Below, piece after piece: positions 34,311 to 42,217 of a DNA stretch of 64,000 nt. The notes below the pieces were generated by a model, which saw only the letters and a list, made by a program, of their open reading frames with translations, had not been told where the DNA came from and ran no database searches. The DNA comes from Klebsiella pneumoniae (lineage in GTDB: Bacteria > Myxococcota_A > UBA796 > SXON01). The position numbers were made by a program, and so were the translations under genes. Each line of letters begins with the position of its first letter. The first letter of the stretch is position 1. The stretch spans positions 18,957 to 82,956 of the forward strand of contig CAMAWH010000017.1 in NCBI GenBank assembly GCA_945861635.1, read 5' to 3'.

Positions 34311-35676
34311 TCCGGTCTCCCAACGGCTGACAGATCCGGTTCACATCGCCTGCGCCGAGCGTGATGACAACATCTCCCGCACGCACCGAGCCGGCCAAGT
34401 GATCGATCGCCGCATCGAGGCTGGAAGCGGCGAATACGCTGCGATGGCCGTGCTCGACGAGTCCTTGCACGAGGGCCTCCTGCGTGGCGCCCGGAATTGG
34501 CGATTCCCCCGCGGCATAGATCGGACAGACGACCACATGGGCGGCACGATTGAACGAACGACAGAATTCCTGCAACAAATCGTGGACGCGCGAGTAGCGA
34601 TGCGGTTGGAACACTGCGACGATCCGGCGCCCCTCGTAGCCCTCCGCCGCCGCATCCAGCGTGGCCTGAATCTCGACGGGATGGTGACCGTAATCGTCGA
34701 TAATTAAAACGCCGCCCCTGTCGGCGCGCTCCGAAAATCGCCGATCGACGCCACCGAACTCGAAAAGTCCGCGCTGAACATCCGCAAAGGGAATGTCGAG
34801 TTCCATGCTGACCGCCGTTGCCGCGAGCGCGTTGAGCACGTTGTGTCGGCCCGGAATGGCAAGCCGCAGGTCCCCCAGCGCGTCGTCTCCCTTCCACACG
34901 CGGAACTCAAGAAATCGCCCGTCGGCCCGGATGCGGTCAGCACGGTACTCGGCCTGAGTAGCCAGCCCATACGTCAGGTACCGACGGCGTAATCGGGGAA
35001 GGATCCGCTGGACGACGGGATGATCCAGACAGACGACCGAAAATCCATAGAACGGAACCTTGTTGGCAAAATGGACGAAGGCATCCACCAGGCGCTCGAA
35101 CTCCCCCCAATGCTCCATATGCTCGGGATCGATATTGGTTACCACCGCAACGGTTGGATCGAGCATGAGAAAGGAGCCGTCGGATTCGTCCGCCTCCGCT
35201 ACGAGGTAGTCACCCTGACCGAGGCGGGCGCTGGATCCGAAATGATCCAACCGACCGCCGATGACGACCGTCGGGTCAAGCCCGCAGGCGTGGAGACACT
35301 TCGCGACCATCGATGTGGTCGTCGTTTTTCCGTGTGTCCCTGCAATGCCGACGCCGTACTTCATTCGCATCAACTCGGCGAGCATCTCCGCGCGAGGGAT
35401 GACGGGAACCTTGTTCGCCAACGCCGCCAGGATCTCGGGGTTGTCGTCGCGAATTGCCGTCGATTTTACGACGACGTCGGCACCCGCGACGTTTTCGGCC
35501 CGGTGACCGATCTCGATGGAGCCACCCAGGGTGCGCAACCGCGCTACCGCAGCGCCTTCCTTGGCGTCGGACCCCGTGACCGCGAATTGCATGTTGAGCA
35601 GCACCTCCGCGATGCCGCTCATTCCGCTTCCGCCAATGCCAACAAAATGCACGCGGCGTACCTTTCCCCGAAACAT
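34303..35676 (-). CDS. murC: UDP-N-acetylmuramate--L-alanine ligase
   Basis: MurC adds the first amino acid, L-Ala, to UDP-MurNAc. The 457-residue Mur ligase starts at ATG 35676 (MFRGKVRRVHFVGIGGSGMSGIAE), which overlaps the ftsW stop as TGATG; a long upstream extension in the same frame runs inside ftsW and is not real. It has the N-terminal Rossmann domain GIGGSGMSG, the ATP loop GTHGKTTTTSM, EADESDGSFL, and the C-terminal DDYGHHPVEIQATL, all MurC marks. It is followed by the MurB-like gene. The ftsW-murC overlap leaves no space for murG, which lies here in most relatives. Confidence 0.95.
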   Translation of the reverse strand: MFRGKVRRVHFVGIGGSGMSGIAEVLLNMQFAVTGSDAKEGAAVARLRTLGGSIEIGHRAENVAGADVVVKSTAIRDDNPEILAALANKVPVIPRAEMLAELMRMKYGVGIAGTHGKTTTTSMVAKCLHACGLDPTVVIGGRLDHFGSSARLGQGDYLVAEADESDGSFLMLDPTVAVVTNIDPEHMEHWGEFERLVDAFVHFANKVPFYGFSVVCLDHPVVQRILPRLRRRYLTYGLATQAEYRADRIRADGRFLEFRVWKGDDALGDLRLAIPGRHNVLNALAATAVSMELDIPFADVQRGLFEFGGVDRRFSERADRGGVLIIDDYGHHPVEIQATLDAAAEGYEGRRIVAVFQPHRYSRVHDLLQEFCRSFNRAAHVVVCPIYAAGESPIPGATQEALVQGLVEHGHRSVFAASSLDAAIDHLAGSVRAGDVVITLGAGDVNRICQPLGDRIA

Positions 35677-36827
35677 CACGCGGTCACCCCGGTAATGGTC
35701 GGAATCATGGCGGGCGCGCCCTTCGCGCCCTTCTCCGCCGCTTCCTCTGTCGCTGCGGAAACGGAGAGCAGAATTCCGACCGCCGCCAGGTTCACCATCA
35801 TGGCACTCGCCCCATAGCTCATGAATGGAAGCACCAATCCCTTCGGAGGAACCACGCTCATCACCACGCCCAGATTCAGGCATGCCTGCCCTACGATCAT
35901 CACCGTGAACGTGCCCGCGAGGAGACCTCCGAACAGATCGGGCGCTCGGCGCGCGATGGAAAATCCACGCCATGCAAACAATCCGAACAACAGGAGAAGG
36001 AGGATCACGCCCCACAGGCCGAGTTCCTCGCCGATGACTGCAGCAATGAAGTCATTATGCGGTTCCGGGAGATAAAGCAGCTTCGCCTTTCCCAAGCCGA
36101 GACCCTGACCACCCAGGCCACCGTGATTGAGCGCCAACAGCGACTGGCAGACCTGGTACCCCGGACCCGAGCAATCCGCGAACGGGTCCATGAAGCTCGT
36201 GATCCGGGCGCGGCGGTACGGTTCAGCGAGCATGACCACCGCGAGAAGCGCCGCGCCACCGCCGACAACGGAGAGAATCCAACTCCAACGCAGTCCGGCG
36301 AGAAAAAGCATCACGCAGGAAAGAACGCAGATGATCGCCGTCGATCCGAAGTCCGGTTGGAGGATGATGCAGCCAAGCGGCAGCGCGAGACCGACGGCCG
36401 CCGGCAGGAGCACGTTTCGCACGTCGTGAATTGCGCCCCGATTCCGATCCAACCATGTGGCAAAGCAAATGAGCACGACCAACTTCGCGAGTTCGGCCGG
36501 TTGAAAATTCATTCCAGCGATATGAAACCACCGCTGCGCGCCGTTTGCGGCATGGCCCAAGCCGGGTACCCAAACCGCCACCAACGCGGCCAACGCCGCC
36601 CCGTACAAGGATGGTGCGAGCTTGATCAATCGCCGATAGGGCGTCGAGGCCCCGACCAGCAGGCACGTCAGGCCCAGCGCAACCGCCAGGCCCTGACGCT
36701 CGACATAATGGTAGGGATTGTTGCTCTCCTCGGCGGCGAGGAATCCCGATGCTGAGTAGACCATGACCATCCCGAATGCGACGAGGACACAGGTGACGAA
36801 GATCAGGGGGATGTCGAACTTTTTCAT
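35676..36827 (-). CDS. ftsW: Peptidoglycan polymerase FtsW
   Basis: FtsW is the septal glycosyltransferase of the SEDS family that works with FtsI. The 383-residue protein has ten membrane helices. SEDS marks are VYSASGF at the start, GAQRWFHIAGMNFQPAELAKLVVL, ILQPDFGSTAIICVLSC (with the catalytic Asp in QPDFG), LALNHGGLGGQGLGLGKAKLLYLPEPHNDFIAAVIGEELG, and PPKGLVLPFMSYGASAM, read as separate blocks. The C-terminus ends in a short Ala/Glu/Lys tail. It overlaps murD upstream (ATGA) and murC downstream (TGATG). Confidence 0.95.
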   Translation of the reverse strand: MKKFDIPLIFVTCVLVAFGMVMVYSASGFLAAEESNNPYHYVERQGLAVALGLTCLLVGASTPYRRLIKLAPSLYGAALAALVAVWVPGLGHAANGAQRWFHIAGMNFQPAELAKLVVLICFATWLDRNRGAIHDVRNVLLPAAVGLALPLGCIILQPDFGSTAIICVLSCVMLFLAGLRWSWILSVVGGGAALLAVVMLAEPYRRARITSFMDPFADCSGPGYQVCQSLLALNHGGLGGQGLGLGKAKLLYLPEPHNDFIAAVIGEELGLWGVILLLLLFGLFAWRGFSIARRAPDLFGGLLAGTFTVMIVGQACLNLGVVMSVVPPKGLVLPFMSYGASAMMVNLAAVGILLSVSAATEEAAEKGAKGAPAMIPTITGVTA

Positions 36828-38116
36828 GGGGATCTGCCCTCCGCGAGCGCTTGAAAGACTCTGCCGCGATGCTCAAAATTATCAAATTCGTCGAAGGACG
36901 CGCACGCGGGGGAAAGCACGACAGCGTCCCCAGGCTTGGCGACCGCCACGGCCGCCGCTACCGCGTCGGCCATGTGCGGGAAGACAGAGGCGGGTACATC
37001 CGCGAGCGCGAGGGCATCGCGGATAGCCGGACCGTCCTCTCCGAAACATAGAACGGCTCGCGCCCCTCGCAACGATTCGCTCATCGCCTCGTACCCCGCG
37101 CCCGCCTTCCCCCGCCCGCCAAGCAGCGCAACGAAGGGACGGTCCAGTCCAGAGTAAGCCGCCAACGCGGCGTCTACGTTCGTTGCCTTCGAGTCGTCAA
37201 TCCAGGTGATGCCGTCAAGCGTCGCAACCGGTTGCATACGGTGCGGGAGACCGACGAGCGTGTCCAGCCGCAGGTCACGACGCCACAGCCCGGCGCTCAC
37301 GGCCAGAAGTGCGGCGGCGGCGACATTTTCGCGATTGTGCATTCCGGGCAGGAGAAATCCCGCCAGCGAGACTGCGCCCGGGTCATGCACACCATCGAGA
37401 ATCAGCGAATCACCAACGATTCGCACGCCTGGACTGTCACCGAGAAAGCAGCGGCGCCCGGGTTGAGCGTTCGCCAACCGAATCAGGCGTGGATCGCGCG
37501 CGGGGACAATCGCGCTATCCGTTGGACCCATTCTGGCGAACATCCGACATTTGTGCGCACCGTAATTTTCGAGCGAGCCGTGGCGCTCCAAATGATCGGG
37601 GGTCAGGTTGAGAATCGCCGCCGCCCGAGGATGGAAATCGCCCGGAAACTCCATTTGGTACGATGACACCTCGACCACCACTACATCCCACTCTCCGCCG
37701 ATCGCGGTGGACAGGGGAACACCGATATTGCCGCCGATGAACGTACGCAGGCCCGCCGCGGTACAAAGTTGGCCGAGAAGGTGGGTAGTAGTGCTTTTAC
37801 CGTTGGTTCCGCTCACCGCGAGGATGGGCGCGGTCAACTGCGTGGACGCCCATGCGAGCTCACCGACCACGGCCACACCCGCATCGGCGGCCGCAACGAG
37901 ATCCGGGTGTGCGGCCGCAACACCAGGGCTCACGACCACCAGATCGGCACCCCCAATCTCGACACGGGGCGAGACGCCGTACCGGGCGGAGGCACCCTCC
38001 ACGGTGGCCGCCGATTCACGCTGGTCAACACAAACAACCTGCTCTCCCAAGCGCACGAGCGCCTGGGCGGCAGCGACGCCGGACCGCGCCATTCCGTACA
38101 CTACAACCTGACTCAT
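36824..38116 (-). CDS. murD: UDP-N-acetylmuramoyl-L-alanine--D-glutamate ligase
   Basis: MurD adds D-Glu to UDP-MurNAc-L-Ala. The 430-residue protein starts at ATG 38116 (MSQVVVYGMARSGVAAA), overlapping the mraY stop as ATGA; the 28 extra upstream codons in frame are not needed. It has the ATP loop SGTNGKSTTTHLLG, VEVSSYQME, LTPDHLERHGS, the IDDSKATN motif, and LLGGRGKAG near the C-terminal domain. These are standard MurD blocks. It lies in the expected order mraY-murD-ftsW. Confidence 0.95.
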   Translation of the reverse strand: MSQVVVYGMARSGVAAAQALVRLGEQVVCVDQRESAATVEGASARYGVSPRVEIGGADLVVVSPGVAAAHPDLVAAADAGVAVVGELAWASTQLTAPILAVSGTNGKSTTTHLLGQLCTAAGLRTFIGGNIGVPLSTAIGGEWDVVVVEVSSYQMEFPGDFHPRAAAILNLTPDHLERHGSLENYGAHKCRMFARMGPTDSAIVPARDPRLIRLANAQPGRRCFLGDSPGVRIVGDSLILDGVHDPGAVSLAGFLLPGMHNRENVAAAALLAVSAGLWRRDLRLDTLVGLPHRMQPVATLDGITWIDDSKATNVDAALAAYSGLDRPFVALLGGRGKAGAGYEAMSESLRGARAVLCFGEDGPAIRDALALADVPASVFPHMADAVAAAVAVAKPGDAVVLSPACASFDEFDNFEHRGRVFQALAEGRSP

Positions 38117-39216
38117 CGCAATTTCAGCGTCGAGAGCGCGACCAGTGCGAGCAGTACGGAAATAATCCAGAATCGGACAATAATTTTGGGTTCGCCCCAT
38201 CCTTCCTGCTCGAAATGGTGATGAATAGGCGCCATCTTGAACACGCGCTTGCCCGTCCGTTTAAACACGACGACCTGGATCATCACGGACAGCGCCTCCA
38301 TCACAAAAACGCCACCAACCAACGCCAACAAGATTTCGTGCTTCGTCAGAATCGCCATTGCCGCAAGGCTGCCGCCAATCGCAAGCGAACCGACATCGCC
38401 CATGAAGATCTGCGCTGGAAAGGCATTGTACCACAGGAATCCCAGCCCCATGCCCACGATGCCGAGCGCGAGGATTGCCATTTCGCCGGCACCGTCCACG
38501 TGGGGAATATTGAGATATTGTGAAAACTCGGTGTGCCCCGCAACATACGCCAGGACCGCAAACGTGCCCGCGCTGGTAATCGTGCACCCAATGGCGAGCC
38601 CATCGAGTCCATCGGTCAGGTTCACGGCGTTGGAGGCGCCGACGCAGATGAAAACACCGAAAAGAACGTACAGCCACCCAAGCGAGGTCGGCGCGCCCGG
38701 CCACAGCGCTTCGAAATTGATCGCCGCGTGCTTGTAGAATGGAATGTGGAGCGTCGCGTCCGTCAGGCCCGTCACGTAAGCGGTCCCCAGCACACCGATG
38801 GCGATCAACGTCTGGAAAACCAATTTCCACCGGCCGGGCAGTCCGGCGCTTGACCGCTCGATAACTTTCTTCCAATCATCAATAAATCCGATCGCGCCGT
38901 ACCCGAGCGTGATCGCCATGACCATCCAGACGCGCGGCTCGTCCAAACGGGCCCACAGGAGCGCGGTGACAAGCAGTCCGCCCAGCATGACGACGCCGCC
39001 CATTGTCGGCGTTCCCACCTTATTTTCCAAATGCTCACGCGGACCCTCCGCACGGATGGTCTGCTCCATCTTTTTTCGACGCATCCACCCGATGAACGCC
39101 GGGTATGCTGCGTAGCAGAGGATCAGCGCCGTCACCATCGCACATGCAGAGCGAAACGTGATGTACCGGAAGACGTTGAACGGGCCGCCCAGCGGAATCA
39201 ACAGGTGGTAAAGCAT
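38113..39216 (-). CDS. mraY: Phospho-N-acetylmuramoyl-pentapeptide transferase MraY
   Basis: MraY makes lipid I by moving phospho-MurNAc-pentapeptide to undecaprenyl phosphate. The 367-residue integral membrane protein has ten helices and the family motifs KVGTPTMGGVVML, FIDDWKKV (the D-D-W metal/catalytic loop), NLTDGLDGLAIG, and PAQIFMGDVGSLAIGG, followed by the APIHHHFEQEGW loop. These mark it as MraY rather than a WecA-type enzyme. It is directly joined to murF (one-base overlap) and murD (ATGA). Confidence 0.97.
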   Translation of the reverse strand: MLYHLLIPLGGPFNVFRYITFRSACAMVTALILCYAAYPAFIGWMRRKKMEQTIRAEGPREHLENKVGTPTMGGVVMLGGLLVTALLWARLDEPRVWMVMAITLGYGAIGFIDDWKKVIERSSAGLPGRWKLVFQTLIAIGVLGTAYVTGLTDATLHIPFYKHAAINFEALWPGAPTSLGWLYVLFGVFICVGASNAVNLTDGLDGLAIGCTITSAGTFAVLAYVAGHTEFSQYLNIPHVDGAGEMAILALGIVGMGLGFLWYNAFPAQIFMGDVGSLAIGGSLAAMAILTKHEILLALVGGVFVMEALSVMIQVVVFKRTGKRVFKMAPIHHHFEQEGWGEPKIIVRFWIISVLLALVALSTLKLR

Positions 39217-40547
39217 CAGTTCCCCTTTTCCTGCAGTTTCTCGAGCACTCGCTCCATCCGTGACCCTCGACTGCCCTTGACAAGAATCGAGTCTCCGGCG
39301 CGGGACGCGAGCCCAGCAGACAACGCCTCAATGTCGGGAAACACCTCCGTGCCGGGCCCCGCTGCGGCGGCCATTCGGGGTCCAACAACGAGCACGCGAT
39401 CGATACCGAGCGAGGCGGCCAGCGCAAGCACATCGGAATGTGCGCGTGCCTCGCTGCTGCCCAACTCAAGCATATCGCCCAGCACTGCAATTTTCCGGCC
39501 GGGCAAGCTGGCCAATGTGCGGAGCGCCGCTGCCATGCTGATCGGGTTGGCGTTGTATGCATCGTCCAGAACGATCGCGCCCCCCAGGCGTACCACACGG
39601 TTTCTCATCCCTTCCGGCTGAAACTTCGCCAGCGCGGGGCCGAGCAAATCGAGGGGTACATGAAGCGCATAGGCGACGGCGACTGCGGCGGCGGCATTGA
39701 TGGCGAGGTGCGGCCCCGGCACATCCAGCGTCGCAAGGACCGTGCCGATGGGCGTTTCGATGCGCAAACGCGTCTGCAGTCGTTCGGAATCCACGCTGAC
39801 GTCGGTCAACCGAATCGCGCAGTCTGCGGACGTGCCGTACGCCACGATTCGGACGCCTTCGGGCGTCGGCATCGCGGCAATACATGGATCGTCCATATTC
39901 ACGCACAGCACGTCGCCCGCTTGGGCGCCGTCGAACAACTCCTGCTTGGCGAACCCGACCCCGGCGAGGCTCCCGCACCCCTCGACATGCGCCTCGCCAA
40001 CGTTCGTAATCAGTCGCACGGAGGGACGGGAAATCTGCTGGAGTAGTGCAATCTCGCCGAGATGGTTCATGCCGAGCTCGAGAACGACGACGTCAGCGTC
40101 AGGGGGCGTTGCAACCAGTGTGAGCGGTAAACCGACGTGATTGTTGAGATTTCCCTCCGTGTGGTGCACGCGCCCCAGCGAGCGCAAAACATCGACCACC
40201 ATCACCCGCGTGGACGTTTTGCCGGCGCTGCCCGTTATCGCCACGACGGGGCCGGAGAAGGCTCCTCGCGCGCAACGCGCAAGATCTTGAAGCGCGGTGA
40301 GCGTGTCCTGAACCCGCACCAATCCTCGGGTCCATCCTGCCGGCGCATCGGTGACGACGACCCCGGCGCAGCCCGAGGCCTCCGCCACCCCGAGAAAATC
40401 GTGGCCGTCGAATCGGTCTCCTTTCAACGCGATAAACCACGTTCCGGCCCCTACGCGGCGGCTGTCCGTCGTCAGTGCCCCGGCAGGTCCTTCGCAAAGC
40501 AGCACGCCACGCGTGGCCCGCGCAATGGCTCGGCCATCGAAAATCAT
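39216..40547 (-). CDS. murF: UDP-N-acetylmuramoyl-tripeptide--D-alanyl-D-alanine ligase
   Basis: MurF adds the D-Ala-D-Ala made by Ddl to the UDP-MurNAc-tripeptide, finishing the stem. The 443-residue ligase has ATP loop ITGSAGKTSTRVM, ELGMNHLGEIALL, TNVGEAHVEGCGSLAGVGFAKQELF (taken as successive blocks), and the DDAYNANPISMAAALRTL motif with the typical NANP. It overlaps murE by four bases and abuts mraY by one. No unusual features. Confidence 0.95.
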   Translation of the reverse strand: MIFDGRAIARATRGVLLCEGPAGALTTDSRRVGAGTWFIALKGDRFDGHDFLGVAEASGCAGVVVTDAPAGWTRGLVRVQDTLTALQDLARCARGAFSGPVVAITGSAGKTSTRVMVVDVLRSLGRVHHTEGNLNNHVGLPLTLVATPPDADVVVLELGMNHLGEIALLQQISRPSVRLITNVGEAHVEGCGSLAGVGFAKQELFDGAQAGDVLCVNMDDPCIAAMPTPEGVRIVAYGTSADCAIRLTDVSVDSERLQTRLRIETPIGTVLATLDVPGPHLAINAAAAVAVAYALHVPLDLLGPALAKFQPEGMRNRVVRLGGAIVLDDAYNANPISMAAALRTLASLPGRKIAVLGDMLELGSSEARAHSDVLALAASLGIDRVLVVGPRMAAAAGPGTEVFPDIEALSAGLASRAGDSILVKGSRGSRMERVLEKLQEKGN

Positions 40548-41968
40548 GCCGCCGCCAACGCCGCCGCGGCGACGGAGCGATCATCAAATGGAATTTTCTG
40601 GCCCGCGATTTCCTGCGTGGTCTCATGGCCCTTGCCGGCAATGAGCACGATGTCTCCTGATCGGGCCAGGGCGATCGCGCGCTCGACGGCCCGAGCGCGG
40701 TCCAACTCGACGACGTGGGGCGCGTCGCCGATGCCCGGCAAAATATCGTTCACAATGGCGACGGGATCCTCCCCGCGCGGGTTGTCCGACGTGACGATCG
40801 AGAGGTCGCTTCCAGTGGCACAGGCCCTACCCATGAGGGCCCGCTTTCCGCGGTCCCGGTCACCGCCACATCCGAAAACGGTGATAATTCTTCCCGATCC
40901 CAGCGTTCGGAGCGTCGCCAGCACGCGCGCCAGTGCGTCGTCGGTGTGCGCATAGTCCACGAGCACGGTGAATCCGCGCGTGTTGGGAACCGGCTCCAGC
41001 CGGCCCGGTACGCAACGCAACGTGGCCATTCCCTCCGCGCAGGCGTCTAAAGGAACACCCGCCGCCAATGCCGCTCCCAGGGCGCCGAGCGCGTTCTCGA
41101 CCGAGTGCGCACCGAGGAGCTGGATTCGCCCATCGAACGCTCCTTCGGGGGTGCGAAATCGCGCCGTCGCACCCGCCGCCGAGAGGTGCGTGTTTTCAGC
41201 GTCGACATCCGATCCGCTGAACCACCAGATTGGCCGATTTGTCGGCGCCATCCTCGCGGATGCCGGGTCGCGCGCGTTCAATACCGCCGTCCCGGCGAGA
41301 CACTCGTGAAAAAGCCTCGCCTTGGCCGCCGCGTACGCGTCCATGGTCCCATGATAATCCAGGTGATCCCTAGTTAGATTTGTAAAAACAGCGGAACGGA
41401 ACGGAATCGCATCACAACGGTGGGCCGCGAGGCCGATGGAGGACGTCTCCATCGCCACGAGCCGGCACCCGGCATCGCGCATTTCAGCCAGAAGTTCCTG
41501 AATGACCGGCGCGGAAGGCGTCGTGTGGGTCGATGGCCGGGCCACGCCGTCGATGAAATGCCCGGTGGTGCCGATGACCCCCACCTTCCAGCCCGCCGCT
41601 CTCGCCATCGCCTCAATCAAATAGGTCGTGCTGGTCTTGCCGTTCGTGCCGGTCACGGCCACAACGGCCATCGCCGCACCCGGGTCACCGAGCCGGCGCG
41701 CGGCAAGAATCGGCAGCGCCGATCGCGTGTCGTCGACGGTTACAACCGCGACCCCGGCGGGGGCCTCGACCGCACGTTCAACGACGACGGCGGCCGCGTG
41801 CTTCAGCGTTGGCACACGATCGTGGCCATCGACGTGTGCGCCGTGAATCGCGACGAAAACATCCCCCTCCTGCACCTCATCATCGCGATCCGTCACCCGT
41901 CCCGCGCGCACGTCGGCCCCGGACATACGCGCAGCGGTCAGCGGAAGGAGGAGGTGGGAGAGGAGCAT
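40544..41968 (-). CDS. murE: UDP-N-acetylmuramoyl-L-alanyl-D-glutamate--2,6-diaminopimelate ligase
   Basis: MurE adds the third residue of the stem peptide. The 474-residue protein (ATG 41968, MLLSHLLLPLTAARM) has ATP loop VTGTNGKTSTTYLIE, METSSIGL, the TNLTRDHLDYHG block, LVDYAHTDDAL, and TSDNPRGEDP. The DNPR sequence is the one found in enzymes that select meso-diaminopimelate rather than lysine, so the wall should be of the meso-Dap type. The frame stays open for 75 codons upstream, across a GC- and hairpin-rich leader, but that part looks non-coding. It is separated from ftsI by about 250 bases, the largest gap in the dcw cluster. Confidence 0.95.
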   Translation of the reverse strand: MLLSHLLLPLTAARMSGADVRAGRVTDRDDEVQEGDVFVAIHGAHVDGHDRVPTLKHAAAVVVERAVEAPAGVAVVTVDDTRSALPILAARRLGDPGAAMAVVAVTGTNGKTSTTYLIEAMARAAGWKVGVIGTTGHFIDGVARPSTHTTPSAPVIQELLAEMRDAGCRLVAMETSSIGLAAHRCDAIPFRSAVFTNLTRDHLDYHGTMDAYAAAKARLFHECLAGTAVLNARDPASARMAPTNRPIWWFSGSDVDAENTHLSAAGATARFRTPEGAFDGRIQLLGAHSVENALGALGAALAAGVPLDACAEGMATLRCVPGRLEPVPNTRGFTVLVDYAHTDDALARVLATLRTLGSGRIITVFGCGGDRDRGKRALMGRACATGSDLSIVTSDNPRGEDPVAIVNDILPGIGDAPHVVELDRARAVERAIALARSGDIVLIAGKGHETTQEIAGQKIPFDDRSVAAAALAAA

Positions 41969-42217
41969 GGCGGGAGGGCAGGAGGGAGTCTTCAGGATGG
42001 GCGTGCCCAGCAGGGTGCAGAGGAAGTTCGACTGCGGAGCGACGGGACGTTGGGGTAGGGTGCGGGGCGGCGGTGGCGGCCCCAGGGGGGGGTGGACACA
42101 CCCTTGGGTAGGAGGCCTTAAAAGTCCAATCGTGCGGGCCGGCGGAGAACCGGCCCTCGGGCTCCGCGTGTGGCGCGCCCATCCTGAAGACATACGGAGA
42201 TGAAAAAGAAGGAAGAA
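41969..42217 (-). promoter_or_regulatory. Structured leader between ftsI and murE
   Basis: This 249-base stretch holds no convincing gene. On the minus strand it starts with a pyrimidine-rich run just after the ftsI stop (TTCTTCCTTCTTTTTC). It then has a hairpin at 42136-42156 (7-bp stem GGGCCGG/CCGGCCC) with a short T-run ten bases later, and a second stem region around 42080-42108 that includes eight consecutive G on the plus strand (42085-42092). It may contain an extra promoter or attenuator for murE; I see no clear -35/-10 pair. Confidence 0.35.

Noticed and set aside
41969..42193. In-frame extension of murE to 42193.
   Set aside because: The added 75 residues are Pro/Arg-rich, run through hairpins and the G8 tract, and are not part of the MurE family; the ATG at 41968 gives the normal N-terminus.
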